Part shown: positions 35,620 through 44,942 of the stretch, in pieces | Position numbering within the stretch: the stretch's first letter is position 1 | Layout of the letters: each line of letters starts with the position of its first letter | Assembly: GCF_004751985.1 (NCBI RefSeq) | Contig: NZ_CP038492.1 | Coordinates: forward strand, 2,294,001 to 2,358,000 | DNA from: Rhodophyticola sp. CCM32 | Lineage (GTDB): Bacteria; Pseudomonadota; Alphaproteobacteria; Rhodobacterales; Rhodobacteraceae | Length of the DNA stretch: 64,000 nt | Direction: 5' to 3' | Position numbers and translations under genes: made by a program | Notes under the pieces: generated by a model | Database searches by the model: none | The model's input: the letters and a program-made list of their open reading frames with translations, nothing else | Told to the model about the DNA's origin: nothing

Positions 35620-36792
35620 ATGAAAGTCATCATTGCCGACGACGACGACCTGCAGCGCGCGATCCTGTCGGCGGCGTTGACACGGATCGGGCATAGCCCG
35701 ATTGAGGCCAGCGACGGCGCTCAGGCGTTTGATCTGCTGTGTGAACACAACGCGTCCATTCTGGTCTGCGATCTCAACATGCCGGGCATGGATGGAAATG
35801 CACTGACACAAAAGGTGCGGGCAACGATCCGTGACCGGTATGTGCATATCATCATGGTCACCGGTCACGACCAGAAATCCGTGCGCCACCACGCGCTGCA
35901 ACTGGGCGTTGATGAATTCATGGGCAAACCCATCGAAGCGGCAACCCTGAACGCGCGTATTTCAACGACAGAGCGGCTGGTGCAGCACGAAGAGCTTATT
36001 CAGGAAAAGAACCGCATTCTGGAAGAGGCCCAGCGCATTATCGAGCAGGATCTGAAAGCCGCCGCGCAGGCCCAACAGCGTTTGCTGCCCGCGCCACGCA
36101 TAAATGGGCCGCATTGCAGCTTTTTTTCAGCTTTCGTGCCGTCATCCTACGTCTCGGGTGATATGTTTGCGACCTTTCAACTGCCAGACGGGCGGACCGG
36201 CTTTTACGCAATGGACGTATCCGGGCACGGCGTTTCCGCAGCGCTTTTATCCGTCGCAATCGGGCATCTGGTGACAACGGAATACTTTGCGCGCCACAGC
36301 ATCGATGATGACGGCACGCCCGATCCCGCACGTCTTGCCAAAACGCTGAATGATCGTTTCTTTCACGACGACAGCGAAGATTACTTTACCTTTTTCTGCG
36401 CCATCCTGGATCATGAAACGCAAATGCTGCATTTCTGCCAGGCGGGCTACCCGTCGCCGATGGTCGTGTCGCCGGGCGGCACCATCCATGAGATCGGCGA
36501 CGGGGGCTATCCTGTCGCGCTTCTGCCCGATGTCGACTTTATCTCAAGCAGGGTGGCGCTGGCGGTGGATGAGACTTTGGTGCTGTTCTCTGACGGTGCG
36601 ACGGAGGCCGAAGACGCGCACAGCGTTGCATTCGGTCAGGAGCGGCTGAGCCAGGTGATCGAAGCCGCGCGCGCCCGCGATGTGACCTCGATCCCGGATG
36701 CCATCGTCTCGGCCCTCAGGGCGTGGCGCGGCCAACGCTCGCTTGATGATGATTTAACGGTTCTCGTCTGCCAAAGGAGACTTCCAGAATGA
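35620..36792 (+). CDS. Response regulator with C-terminal PP2C/SpoIIE phosphatase domain
   Basis: A 390-residue protein. Residues 1-120 are a receiver: acidic pocket DDDD (7-10), phospho-acceptor Asp51 in VCDLNMPGMDG, and the conserved Lys in FMGKPIEA near 107. A coiled-coil linker (LIQEKNRILEEAQRIIEQ) leads to a RsbU/SpoIIE-type serine phosphatase (about 170-390) with VSGDMF, FYAMDVSGHGVSAALLSVA and FSDGATEAED, the metal-binding aspartates. It would dephosphorylate the STAS protein encoded next. Its stop overlaps that gene's start (ATGA). Confidence 0.92.
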   Translation: MKVIIADDDDLQRAILSAALTRIGHSPIEASDGAQAFDLLCEHNASILVCDLNMPGMDGNALTQKVRATIRDRYVHIIMVTGHDQKSVRHHALQLGVDEFMGKPIEAATLNARISTTERLVQHEELIQEKNRILEEAQRIIEQDLKAAAQAQQRLLPAPRINGPHCSFFSAFVPSSYVSGDMFATFQLPDGRTGFYAMDVSGHGVSAALLSVAIGHLVTTEYFARHSIDDDGTPDPARLAKTLNDRFFHDDSEDYFTFFCAILDHETQMLHFCQAGYPSPMVVSPGGTIHEIGDGGYPVALLPDVDFISSRVALAVDETLVLFSDGATEAEDAHSVAFGQERLSQVIEAARARDVTSIPDAIVSALRAWRGQRSLDDDLTVLVCQRRLPE

Positions 36793-37133
36793 TCAAGATT
36801 GATACCACTGACACCGACATCTCTGTCATCACCCCCGATACCGAGCGTCTGACAGCGGTCAATGCGACCCAGTTCAAAGAGCAGGTCGTGGCCCTTGTCG
36901 ATAGCGGCAAGGCGCGATTGATCATCGATATGTCAGGCGTCTCGTTTGTCGATTCCGCCGGGCTTGGTGCGTTGGTCGGTGTGCTCAAGCGCATCGGAAA
37001 TCGCGGGGATATCGTCGTATGCAGCCTGGCCGACGGTGTACGGCAGATGTTTGAGTTGACACGGATGAACCGTATCTTCGCCGAGTATCCCGATCGCATG
37101 GCAGCTGTCGCGGCCCTCAAAGAGGCGTTGTGA
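36789..37133 (+). CDS. STAS-domain anti-sigma factor antagonist
   Basis: A 114-residue single STAS domain. The phosphorylation site is the Ser in SGVSFVDSAGLGALVGVLKR near residue 57, the SpoIIAA/RsbV signature. In partner switching the unphosphorylated form binds the anti-sigma kinase. Overlaps the phosphatase gene upstream by 4 bp and the kinase gene downstream, so the three proteins are probably made in fixed proportion. Confidence 0.92.
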   Translation: MIKIDTTDTDISVITPDTERLTAVNATQFKEQVVALVDSGKARLIIDMSGVSFVDSAGLGALVGVLKRIGNRGDIVVCSLADGVRQMFELTRMNRIFAEYPDRMAAVAALKEAL

Positions 37134-37549
37134 TGCATCACAGCTTCGATCTGCCACCTCAACTCGACGAAGTTGACAAGGCGGTGCAAGCACTGCGCGC
37201 GTTGGTCGAGCCCGTTCTCGAACCGGAACAGGCGTCATGCTTTGAAGTTGCCGTGTCAGAGGCGCTCACGAATATCGTTGTGCATGGGTATGAAGGCATA
37301 CAGGGCGGTAAAACTGTGTCTGTCCAGTTAGACACAGACGGGCAGGTCTTGCGCCTGACGATTATTGATCACGGCACCCCCGGCCCTGCCGATCTTTTTG
37401 AAACGGGCCCGTCTCTCGACGAGATTGATTTCATGGAAGAAAGCGGTCGCGGTTTGGCCTTGATCCGGCACCATGCGGATGCGGTCGCCTACACGCCTTC
37501 AGTGGATGGCAATCGCCTGATTCTAACGTTTTGCTTCCCCGTTCCGTAA
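37130..37549 (+). CDS. Anti-sigma regulatory factor, RsbW-like Ser/Thr kinase
   Basis: A 139-residue GHKL ATPase. The N-box is VSEALTNIVVHGYEG near residue 43, the G1 box DHGTPGP near 82, and the G2 region EESGRGLALIRHHAD near 103. Such proteins phosphorylate a STAS partner and sequester a sigma factor or other target. No sigma factor gene is adjacent, so the output may be different. Start GTG 37130 overlaps the STAS stop (GTGA); ATG 37133 is the alternative. Confidence 0.9.
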   Translation: MMHHSFDLPPQLDEVDKAVQALRALVEPVLEPEQASCFEVAVSEALTNIVVHGYEGIQGGKTVSVQLDTDGQVLRLTIIDHGTPGPADLFETGPSLDEIDFMEESGRGLALIRHHADAVAYTPSVDGNRLILTFCFPVP

Positions 37550-37608
37550 AGGCCGCTGATATGTCGTGAAATCGGCGGTGACGGTATGGATTTAAGAGGT
37601 CCTGATCC

Positions 37609-37713
37609 TAAAGCGCCCTGCCTGAAACTTGCATCACAAATGCCCTGCCATGCTTCGCGTTCTCGGGACATTTGTGATAAGCGATGTCTCAGGTGTAAGG
37701 CAGCATGCTGTAA
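37609..37713 (+). repeat. Palindromic repeat, family B (copy 5)
   Basis: AAAGCGCCCTGCCTGAAACT at the left and GGTGTAAGGCAGCATGCTGT at the right, with the central CATGCTTCGCGTTCTCGGG. Same orientation as copy 1. Confidence 0.85.
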
Positions 37714-37811
37714 TCTGAATCGAAATTCGTCGCCTCCGGGTCAGCAAAATACTGATCTCGAACGCGAATTCCGATAAGCGATGGTACAGAATAAAACGAT
37801 TTCACTCTAAA
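37713..37811 (-). repeat. Palindromic repeat, family E (copy 2, inverted)
   Basis: The reverse complement carries ACCATCGCTTATCGGAATTC and GCGTTCGAGATCAG, matching 16263-16363. It abuts repeat B5 as copy 1 abuts B4. Confidence 0.75.
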
Positions 37812-37903
37812 TTAAGCCGTGTCTCAGAAGCCACAACGCCTGTTTCCTGCCGTCATACTTTGGCCTATTTTAAAGTAAAATGTTAAGGTGAACCTACGCA
37901 TTG

Positions 37904-39637
37904 ATGCGCAATCCGCAACAATTCAAGCCCAATCCTCGCCACACCCAATTATCTGAAAGTAAGCCGTTGATTACATTGAATTCAAAAGCACTTGGCCCTT
38001 TTGTTGCAATGATTGCCACTGTCTTGTTTGGAACCGCAGCCTTCGGTCAGAACACAGAGGCAGAGCTGCCGGACGCCTCTGTGAACCCTGCCGAGGCACT
38101 GGATGTGTTGGCAGGACATGCTGACAGTGAAACCACGTTCTATCCGGGTGAAGAGCTCTCGCCATTCTTTGGTCGGAGCGGTCCGTTGAGCGACCGCGAA
38201 CACGAGATGGCCGAGACGGCCTGGTCCTATTTCGTGGAGTATTTGCAGCCCGACACTGGCTTGGTCAACGCCGTTGGCAACTATCCGTCGACCACGATGT
38301 GGGACACTGCATCCTACATAAGTGCCCTTGTTGCCGCCTATGAACTGGAGATCATCGACAAACGCGAATTCGACCGGCGTGCCTATCAACTCCTCGGCAC
38401 TCTGCGCAATCTCGAACTGTTCCGCAGCATTGCGCCCAACAAGGTCTATGACACCACGACGGGCGCAATCGTGAATTATGCCAACGAGCCGGGCGAAGTG
38501 GGCTATTCGGCGCTTGATCTTGGGCGGCTGCTGATCTGGTTGCAAGTCCTCAAACAGCGCTATCCCTATCTTGCGAACTCTGTCGATAATATCCCGATGC
38601 GCTGGAATTTCTGCAATATGGTCTCGGAAGACGGGCGTCTTTTCGGGGCCAGCCTGAATGGCGAGGGCGAAGTGCGCGACCTGCAAGAAGGCCGCCTTGG
38701 CTACGAGGAATATGCTGCGAACGGTTTTGCGCTCTGGGGCTTTGACGTGGCCCGCGCATCCGAGCCTGAACCGCTGCTTTATACCCCGATCTATGGCGTG
38801 GACGTTCCTTATGATGGGCGCGACCCGCGGGTCTACCATGCCCAAAACTACGTTCTGACAGAAAGCTACCTGCTTGAGGGGCTCGAACTCGGCTGGGACC
38901 TGCCGCAATACGCGGATGGCGCGCCTGGGGTTGCAAGCCGGGGCTGGCGCGCAGAATTTGCGCATCGCATCTTCCTTGTCCAACAGCGCCGTTTTGAGCA
39001 GACCGGTATCATCACAGCCAGGTCCGAGCATCAGGTCGAGGGGGTGCCCTATTTCGTCTATGATGCGATTTTCGCCAATGGGTATGCATGGAACACACTT
39101 GATCCCAGCGGCACCTACCAACCCGACCGCGCCGCTGTTTCAGCCAAGGCAGCGATTGGCATGTGGGCCCTTTGGGATACGCCCTATACCGATCTGCTTT
39201 TTGAGACGGTCGCCGACCTCTCGGCGGAGGTGGGAGGGTTCTACGAGGGCGTTTACGAGAACGGCAATGGTGCAATCCCGCTTCAGACCGCGAACAATAA
39301 CGGGATTATCCTCGCGGCATTATTGTACCGGGCGCATGGACCTATTCTACAACATCTGAACAGCAATACGCAGCACTGGGACATGGCCTATTCCGGCAGC
39401 GACATCCGCGTCAACCGATGCCTGCCGGAACCCATGGCCGAAGAAGTGGCATGCTGCGCCTGCAATGAACTGGTTCAGCCGGAACCAACCGTCGGCATGG
39501 CCGATTTCCAATATTGCCGCCCGATCCAGACGGAACATGGCATCGCCGCCACGCAATGCGGCCTTGAGGTTCAGAGCTTCCAGCTTCCCACCCCACAACC
39601 AGTGCTGCCGCAATCGTGCCGGCGCCCGGGCGGCTAA
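37904..39637 (+). CDS. DUF3131-domain exported protein with Cys-rich tail
   Basis: About 577 residues. An N-terminal hydrophobic segment (LGPFVAMIATVLFGTAAFGQ, near residues 31-50) is a signal peptide or anchor. Residues about 95-480 are DUF3131: HEMAETAWSYFVEYLQPDTG, NYPSTTMWDTASYISALVAA, EGRLGYEEYAANGFALWGFD. The pattern suggests an (alpha/alpha)-barrel glycoside-hydrolase-like fold. The last 80 residues hold seven cysteines (CLPEPMAEEVACCAC), unlike its paralogue at 42621, and may bind metal or form disulfides. First gene of a five-gene operon. Function unknown; periplasmic processing of a glycan is likely. Confidence 0.8.
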   Translation: MRNPQQFKPNPRHTQLSESKPLITLNSKALGPFVAMIATVLFGTAAFGQNTEAELPDASVNPAEALDVLAGHADSETTFYPGEELSPFFGRSGPLSDREHEMAETAWSYFVEYLQPDTGLVNAVGNYPSTTMWDTASYISALVAAYELEIIDKREFDRRAYQLLGTLRNLELFRSIAPNKVYDTTTGAIVNYANEPGEVGYSALDLGRLLIWLQVLKQRYPYLANSVDNIPMRWNFCNMVSEDGRLFGASLNGEGEVRDLQEGRLGYEEYAANGFALWGFDVARASEPEPLLYTPIYGVDVPYDGRDPRVYHAQNYVLTESYLLEGLELGWDLPQYADGAPGVASRGWRAEFAHRIFLVQQRRFEQTGIITARSEHQVEGVPYFVYDAIFANGYAWNTLDPSGTYQPDRAAVSAKAAIGMWALWDTPYTDLLFETVADLSAEVGGFYEGVYENGNGAIPLQTANNNGIILAALLYRAHGPILQHLNSNTQHWDMAYSGSDIRVNRCLPEPMAEEVACCACNELVQPEPTVGMADFQYCRPIQTEHGIAATQCGLEVQSFQLPTPQPVLPQSCRRPGG

Positions 39638-39640
39638 GCC

Positions 39641-40789
39641 TTGGCCGCCTCCAAACCACGTCTCGTCTGGTTTGACGCCAACCGTGTCTGCGCAGCACTT
39701 GGCGTCGTCCTGATCCACTCAACCGCCGACTTCAACGGCGGGGCGTTTCCTGACGCATCTGTTGCGGATCGCGCCATCCCGGTATTTCTTCGCTCAATCG
39801 CGGAGTTCTCCGGCTCCGAGATGTTCTTTCTTTTCTCGCTTTTCCTGATGGCAATGCGCATCGACCGCGGCCGCCCGACCTATGGCGCGGCCATCGCCTC
39901 GCAAGCCCAGCGCCTTCTGGTGCCCTTTGCGTTCTGGACGGTTTTCTACGCCTTCTTCCGACTGCTGAAGGCGGGCACATTCAACTATGCGCCCCAGTAT
40001 CTGGAACAGCTGACAGACTGGCAGACATGGATCGGCTATTTCGTGCTTGGGAAATCACAATATCACATGCACTTCCTGCCAACCCTGTTTCTGCTTTTCC
40101 TGTTTTATCCGGTCATGCGCCTGGCGCTGCGCTATCCGATCCTTGGGCTGACCCTTTTCGCGACCCTGGGCGCGATGGAACATGCGCAGGGCTATTTATG
40201 GTCCCTGCCAATCAACGGCGATCTGCTTGATTACCTGATCCGCGCGATCAAGGTCATGGGATATGTCGGCTACGGCTTTGCCGCCTTCGCACTTTACAGC
40301 CTGTGGAAAGACGGTATCCCGCGCGGTGAATCCCGCCTGATCCAGCGAGGTGCGCTTTATTTTGCAGCGATGGCCTATGTCGCCACACTTCCCTTTTTCG
40401 GGGCGGCTCTTTTCTCTGGCGGCTGGGGTGTGCGCGCGGATTGGAGCTATTTCGGTCATTTTCTGATGCCGGTATTCATGTTCTGCCTGTTCCTTGGCGG
40501 ACAGCATTTCACCTGGTCGCCGCGCTGGTCGGAATTGGCGAAATATTCCTTCGGGGTCTATCTTCTGCATCCGATTTTGATTGATCTCTACGACATCGCG
40601 CTTGCACAATCGGGGGCGGCCTCGGGCATGTCGCCCACCGCCATTGTCATATTGCGCTATGTGATCGTTTTGCCCGCCACGTTCGGCGTGACAGTCGCGA
40701 TCAGCCGGATACGGCTTTTGGCCTGGACAATCGGCCTTGGCCCCGCACCCTGGACCTGGGGGAAATCCTCCCGCAGCGCGGCGAACTGA
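39641..40789 (+). CDS. Membrane acyltransferase (Acyltransferase_3 family)
   Basis: A 382-residue protein with about ten hydrophobic helices. The N-terminal WFDANRVCAALGVVLIHSTA carries the conserved Arg and His of the OafA/OpgC-type O-acyltransferase family, and MFFLFSLFLMAMRIDRGRP follows. These enzymes transfer acetyl, succinyl or similar groups to exported glycans. It starts with TTG three bases after the upstream stop and ends nine bases before the glycosyltransferase start, so it is translated as part of the operon. Confidence 0.83.
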   Translation: MAASKPRLVWFDANRVCAALGVVLIHSTADFNGGAFPDASVADRAIPVFLRSIAEFSGSEMFFLFSLFLMAMRIDRGRPTYGAAIASQAQRLLVPFAFWTVFYAFFRLLKAGTFNYAPQYLEQLTDWQTWIGYFVLGKSQYHMHFLPTLFLLFLFYPVMRLALRYPILGLTLFATLGAMEHAQGYLWSLPINGDLLDYLIRAIKVMGYVGYGFAAFALYSLWKDGIPRGESRLIQRGALYFAAMAYVATLPFFGAALFSGGWGVRADWSYFGHFLMPVFMFCLFLGGQHFTWSPRWSELAKYSFGVYLLHPILIDLYDIALAQSGAASGMSPTAIVILRYVIVLPATFGVTVAISRIRLLAWTIGLGPAPWTWGKSSRSAAN

Positions 40790-40797
40790 GGGACATC

Positions 40798-42624
40798 ATG
40801 AGCGATTACTTTAGCCGGTTTGAGAACCGTCGCCCCCCCGCGCCCCTGACCTATTCTATCCCGCGTGAAATGCTGTGGCAGTTCCTTGCCACCCTGACCC
40901 TCGTGATCGGCGCATGGTATCTTGCATGGCGCTGGCAGTATTCGCTTAACCCCGATGCGATGTGGTTCGCGCTGCCCCTGGTGACAGCGGAAACGCTGGC
41001 ATATCTGGGCCTGATACTTTTCGTGGTGAACCTGTGGCAGGATCAGCCCGTCACAATACCCGATCCGCCAGAGAATATAGGCGACGTGGATCCGATCTCG
41101 CCAGAGGGGGATTTTCCCCTCAGCGTTGATGTGATGTTCACCACCTATGACGAAGAGCCTGAACTGGTCCGCCTTGGCATCAAGGACGCCAAAGCGCTCG
41201 ACTATCCCTATCCAATTGATGTGCGGATTCATGTGCTTGACGACGGGCGACGGGACGATATGCGGGCCCTCGCCGAAGCGGAGGGTGTCAACTACATAAC
41301 GCGGATGACGAATGAGGGTTTCAAGGCCGGTAACCTGCGGCACGCTATGGAACAGACCTCCGGCAGCTTCATCGTGATCTGTGACGCCGACACGCGGCCC
41401 TTTCCGACCTTGCTGGCCCGCACGCTTGGCCATTTCCGCGACCCGAAGGTTGCCTGGGTGCAAACCCCCCAATGGTTCTATGACCTGCCAGAAGGCGAGC
41501 GGTTGACCGACCGCGCCCTGCGCCGTTTCGGCCCCATGGCAGGCAAGATCGCGGCGGCGATTGAAAAGGTGACCGGCCCGGTACGCTTCGGCCAGGATCC
41601 TTTCGTCAATGATCCGCAAATGTTCTACGACGTGATCCAGCGCCGCCGAAACCACGCCAATGCGGCCTTCTGTTGCGGTGCAGGCTCGATCCACCGGAGG
41701 GAGGCTGTGCTGGAAGCCGCGCTGCGCGCCTTTGGATTATCCGTCGAAAAGCGTGTCCTGGCGACCGAGGAAGAGATCACGCTTGAAAGCAAGGAAAGGC
41801 AGGTGGCCCCGGCCCTTCTGGAGGCAATCAGAACGGAGGCCGTGACCACTGAAATCCTGACACCCTACCGGTTTCACGTCTCCGAGGATATTTACACCTC
41901 CATCGTTTTGCATTCCGACCGCGCGCGCGGCTGGAAATCGGTGCAGCATCCGTTTGTCGAATCGCGGATGCTGTCGCCCCAGGATCTTCTGACCTGGCAG
42001 ATACAGCGTTTCAAATACGCAGGTGGCAGCTTCGACATCCTGATCCATGACAACCCGTTGTTCCGCCGCGGCCTGACATTTTCACAGCGGATGATGTATG
42101 GCGCGACATTCTATTCCTATCTTGGTTCGCTGTGGAATGTGATTTTCCTCGCGGCACCTGTTCTCTATCTCTTTCTCGGCATTTCACCTGTTTCAGCCTA
42201 TTCCGCAGCTTTTTTTATTCACATTCTGCCGTTCCTAATTTTACTGGAACTGGCTATGATGGTCGGCACCTGGGGGATATCAGGATATGCGGCAAAGGCG
42301 AGTTACCTGTCGTTCTTCCCGCTTGGCATTCGGGCGTTCTTCACGGTGTTGCGCGGCAAGAAGATTGCGTTTCCCGTCACCCCAAAGACACGCCAAACGG
42401 GCAAGTTCCTGCGGCTTGTTCGCCCACAGCTTGCGGTGATCGGACTGACAGTTATCGGGTCAGTCTGGGCACTGGGCGCGCTGGCCATCGGCGGCACCGG
42501 GCATGAGCTTACGGCGGTCGTCACCAATATGCTGTGGGGGCTGAATAACTGCATTGCAATGTCAGGCATTGTCGCCGCCGCTCTCTGGCAGCCGCCCGAG
42601 TCAGATCAGGGGAAGGACACATGA
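40798..42624 (+). CDS. Family 2 glycosyltransferase, cellulose-synthase-like
   Basis: A 608-residue membrane processive glycosyltransferase. Two N-terminal helices (residues about 22-80) precede the GT2 domain with DVMFTTYDEEPELV, LDDGRRDDM, the metal-site ICDADTRPFPTL, WVQTPQWFYDL, the acceptor-side SEDIYTSIVLHS and QIQRFKYAGG in place of QxxRW. Four or more C-terminal helices form a channel. This is BcsA-like layout, but no PilZ domain, BcsB or BcsC is nearby, so the product is probably a different beta-glycan. Its stop overlaps the next start (ATGA). Confidence 0.9.
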   Translation: MSDYFSRFENRRPPAPLTYSIPREMLWQFLATLTLVIGAWYLAWRWQYSLNPDAMWFALPLVTAETLAYLGLILFVVNLWQDQPVTIPDPPENIGDVDPISPEGDFPLSVDVMFTTYDEEPELVRLGIKDAKALDYPYPIDVRIHVLDDGRRDDMRALAEAEGVNYITRMTNEGFKAGNLRHAMEQTSGSFIVICDADTRPFPTLLARTLGHFRDPKVAWVQTPQWFYDLPEGERLTDRALRRFGPMAGKIAAAIEKVTGPVRFGQDPFVNDPQMFYDVIQRRRNHANAAFCCGAGSIHRREAVLEAALRAFGLSVEKRVLATEEEITLESKERQVAPALLEAIRTEAVTTEILTPYRFHVSEDIYTSIVLHSDRARGWKSVQHPFVESRMLSPQDLLTWQIQRFKYAGGSFDILIHDNPLFRRGLTFSQRMMYGATFYSYLGSLWNVIFLAAPVLYLFLGISPVSAYSAAFFIHILPFLILLELAMMVGTWGISGYAAKASYLSFFPLGIRAFFTVLRGKKIAFPVTPKTRQTGKFLRLVRPQLAVIGLTVIGSVWALGALAIGGTGHELTAVVTNMLWGLNNCIAMSGIVAAALWQPPESDQGKDT

Positions 42625-43967
42625 GTTTTATGCAGAATTTGGTGCGCGCACGCGGGCATATCATCTTTCTTCTGGCGCTTATTGCGGGTTTCTTCCTAGT
42701 GCGATGGCTCGACACGCTGGATAATGACGCAATCGTCGATACAACATCCGGGAGCGAACAGGTCGCCACCGGGGCGGGAACCATGGATGCTTTCGCAAAT
42801 CTTACACCATTGCCACTGACCCAACCGCGCCCCTCCACCGCGCAGGAGCTTGAATACGCAGACATCGCGTGGACCTATTTTGTCAACAATACGAACCCCG
42901 ACACCGGTCTTGTAAATTCCGTGAACAACTACCCCTCGACCACCATGTGGGAGACCGGCTCCTACCTGGTCGCGATCTTATCCGCCGAGCGTCTGGGGCT
43001 TATCGAGGCGCAGGAGGGCACGGATCGGATCGAGGCTGTGCTGACGTCGCTTGCACAGCTTCGGCTTTTTGAGGGGGTGTTGCCGAACAAGGCGTATCAC
43101 ACCGCAACCCTGGAACTTGTCGACTATTCCAACCAACCCTCCGAGCGGGGGCTTGGATGGTCCGCGCTTGATGTCGCGCGCATCATTGCAAGCTTTGCCC
43201 TTGTGGAACGCAATCATCCTGAACTGGCTCCCGAAGTGGAGGCGTTGATGCAAATCTGGCAACTTGACCAGATGGTCAATGATGGCGAGTTGATCGGCAC
43301 CAATGTCGTCGATGGTGAGACACGCCTGAACCAGGAGGGTCGGGTCGGCTATGAACAATATGCCGCAAGGGCGATGATGATGTTCGGTTTTGACGTGTAT
43401 CGCGCCTATAATATCGAAGACAATGTGATGATCCGCGAGGTTGAAGGCCTGCCAATTCCGGTGGATAGCCGCATGTTCCGGGGCGCAACACCGGCCTTTG
43501 TCGTCAGCGAACCCTACCTTTTCGACGGGCTTGAATTTGGATTTGACGCGCGATCCTGGCGGTTTGCCAGCACAATCTACGGCGCGCAGGAGGCACGTTT
43601 CGAGCGGACCGGCCAATTGACCGCCGTCAGCGAGGGGCACCTGAACCAGCCGCCTTATTTCGCGTATTCCTCGGTCTGGGGCGGTGGGTCTGAATGGGCT
43701 GTGCTCAGCTTTCAGGCCGAACGTCTCGACAGCCGCCGCACCATCAGCACCAAAGCGTCCTTCGGCTGGGATGCGTTGTTCGGAACCGAATACACTGCGC
43801 AACTGGTTGAGGCCATTTCTGTTTTAGGCGATCCGGAACAAGGCTGGGCCGAGGGTATCTATGAACAGGGTGGCACCATTAATGACTCGATCACGGCCAA
43901 TACCAATGCGGTGATCCTCGCGGCTCTCTCGTTCAGAACCAGCGGCCCTCTCATGCGTGCACCATGA
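42621..43967 (+). CDS. DUF3131-domain membrane-anchored protein
   Basis: A 448-residue paralogue of the protein at 37904. One N-terminal transmembrane segment (IIFLLALIAGFFLVRWL, residues about 14-31) anchors it facing the periplasm. The DUF3131 domain spans about 70-440: ELEYADIAWTYFVNNTNPDT, NNYPSTTMWETGSYLVAIL and EGRVGYEQYAARAMMMFGFD. It lacks the Cys-rich tail of the other copy. Overlaps by 4 bp both the glycosyltransferase gene and the next gene, which argues for a fixed complex. Confidence 0.85.
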   Translation: MSFMQNLVRARGHIIFLLALIAGFFLVRWLDTLDNDAIVDTTSGSEQVATGAGTMDAFANLTPLPLTQPRPSTAQELEYADIAWTYFVNNTNPDTGLVNSVNNYPSTTMWETGSYLVAILSAERLGLIEAQEGTDRIEAVLTSLAQLRLFEGVLPNKAYHTATLELVDYSNQPSERGLGWSALDVARIIASFALVERNHPELAPEVEALMQIWQLDQMVNDGELIGTNVVDGETRLNQEGRVGYEQYAARAMMMFGFDVYRAYNIEDNVMIREVEGLPIPVDSRMFRGATPAFVVSEPYLFDGLEFGFDARSWRFASTIYGAQEARFERTGQLTAVSEGHLNQPPYFAYSSVWGGGSEWAVLSFQAERLDSRRTISTKASFGWDALFGTEYTAQLVEAISVLGDPEQGWAEGIYEQGGTINDSITANTNAVILAALSFRTSGPLMRAP

Positions 43968-44659
43968 GGCTCAGGCGCGCGATCCGATGGGGCGGTATTT
44001 TGTTCGCCTTTGCGTGGTCCGGCCCTGTTCTGGCCGATGCGCCCTGTGTCGGCGCTGGCTTCAACATTCCGCTGCCCGGCGCCGTGGATGTGGACCGCCG
44101 CATCGTGGATGTCGCCTCGGCGCATTCTGCGGGTCTCTGGCAGGAAGGGCGCGTCAATGATGTTGTCTATCGGGTTTTTGCCAACCGGACCGGCATGATC
44201 GCCGACGATCTTATCAGGCCAGGCTGGCGTATCGAGATATTCTGTGACGCGGCTGACACCGGCTGTCGGCAGGAGGAGATCGGCACGGCCCCCGAAAGAG
44301 GACATCGGCTTGCAGATGCGCTGGCCATTTGCATGACCGGCACACAGATCACCGCATCAGATGTCACCGACGGCGCCACCGGCATTGACGGGGCTGGGGG
44401 CGCCCTTTCCGATGCGGACACACCGTTCGCAGAGGGTCCGGTCCCGGCTTGCGCCGAGCCGGTCCCCACCGACGAAAACGAGCAGGTGCGACAGGCCCAG
44501 ACCATATTGCTTCAGATCGGACTTGATCCTGGACCTGTCGACGGCCTGCTGGGGCCGTTGACGCTTGCCGCACTCATGGAAGACCTCGGACCCGGGGTTA
44601 CCCTTCCGACGACACAAGCAGCCCTCGACGCCTTGCGCGCGGCGCATTGCCCAAACTGA
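43964..44659 (+). CDS. Exported protein with peptidoglycan-binding-like C-terminal domain
   Basis: A 231-residue protein. The signal peptide is AIRWGGILFAFAWSGPVLA, with cleavage before DAPCVG. Residues about 165-228 (QVRQAQTILLQIGLDPGPVD, GLLGPLTLAAL) match the PG_binding_1 three-helix fold. The middle has paired cysteines (IEIFCDAADTGC, AICMTGT). It ends the operon and may tie the glycan machinery to the cell wall. Confidence 0.75.
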   Translation: MRLRRAIRWGGILFAFAWSGPVLADAPCVGAGFNIPLPGAVDVDRRIVDVASAHSAGLWQEGRVNDVVYRVFANRTGMIADDLIRPGWRIEIFCDAADTGCRQEEIGTAPERGHRLADALAICMTGTQITASDVTDGATGIDGAGGALSDADTPFAEGPVPACAEPVPTDENEQVRQAQTILLQIGLDPGPVDGLLGPLTLAALMEDLGPGVTLPTTQAALDALRAAHCPN

Positions 44660-44668
44660 TTGGTCTTA

Positions 44669-44771
44669 CAGCGTTTCGAGTTTAACCTGAGACATACGTC
44701 ATCACGTTTCGCGTTCGACCGGAGGGAGAGGCAGCGAATAAGTGATTCATGTTTAACTCGAAACGCTATAG
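44669..44771. repeat. Palindromic repeat, family C (copy 3)
   Basis: Near-perfect 16 bp inverted ends, GCGTTTCGAGTTTAAC (44671-44686) and GTTTAACTCGAAACGC (44751-44766), enclose CACGTTTCGCGTTCGACCGG. It may also work as a terminator for the upstream operon. Confidence 0.7.
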
Positions 44772-44942
44772 CTTCGGCCTGAAATCCTTCACCACCCCGC
44801 ACCATGCTCCCGCCCGGCGGCACCGCCGGGCAGCGCCCGAACCGCCCCCACGGGGCGGGCGCTTCTCGCCCTCCCCTCGGTACGGGCGCGGCCCTCTGCG
44901 CAATGTATATGCGGTGCAGATTACATGGACGATGCTCTATAG
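44765..44942 (+). repeat. Dispersed repeat, family A (copy 3)
   Basis: Carries CGCCCGGCGGCACCGCCGGG, ACCGCCCCCACGGGGCGGGC and GCCCTCTGCGCAATGTATAT. It is almost identical over its GC-rich core to 7769-7940. Confidence 0.85.

Larger units (their letters stand above)
37550..37903. other. Gap with repeats B5 and E2, and promoter of the polysaccharide operon
   Basis: Family B repeat at 37609-37713 is followed by an inverted family E repeat to 37811. The remaining AT-rich 90 bp before ATG 37904 (TTTTAAAGTAAAATG) probably contains the operon promoter, with AAGGTGA as a weak ribosome site. Confidence 0.55.
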
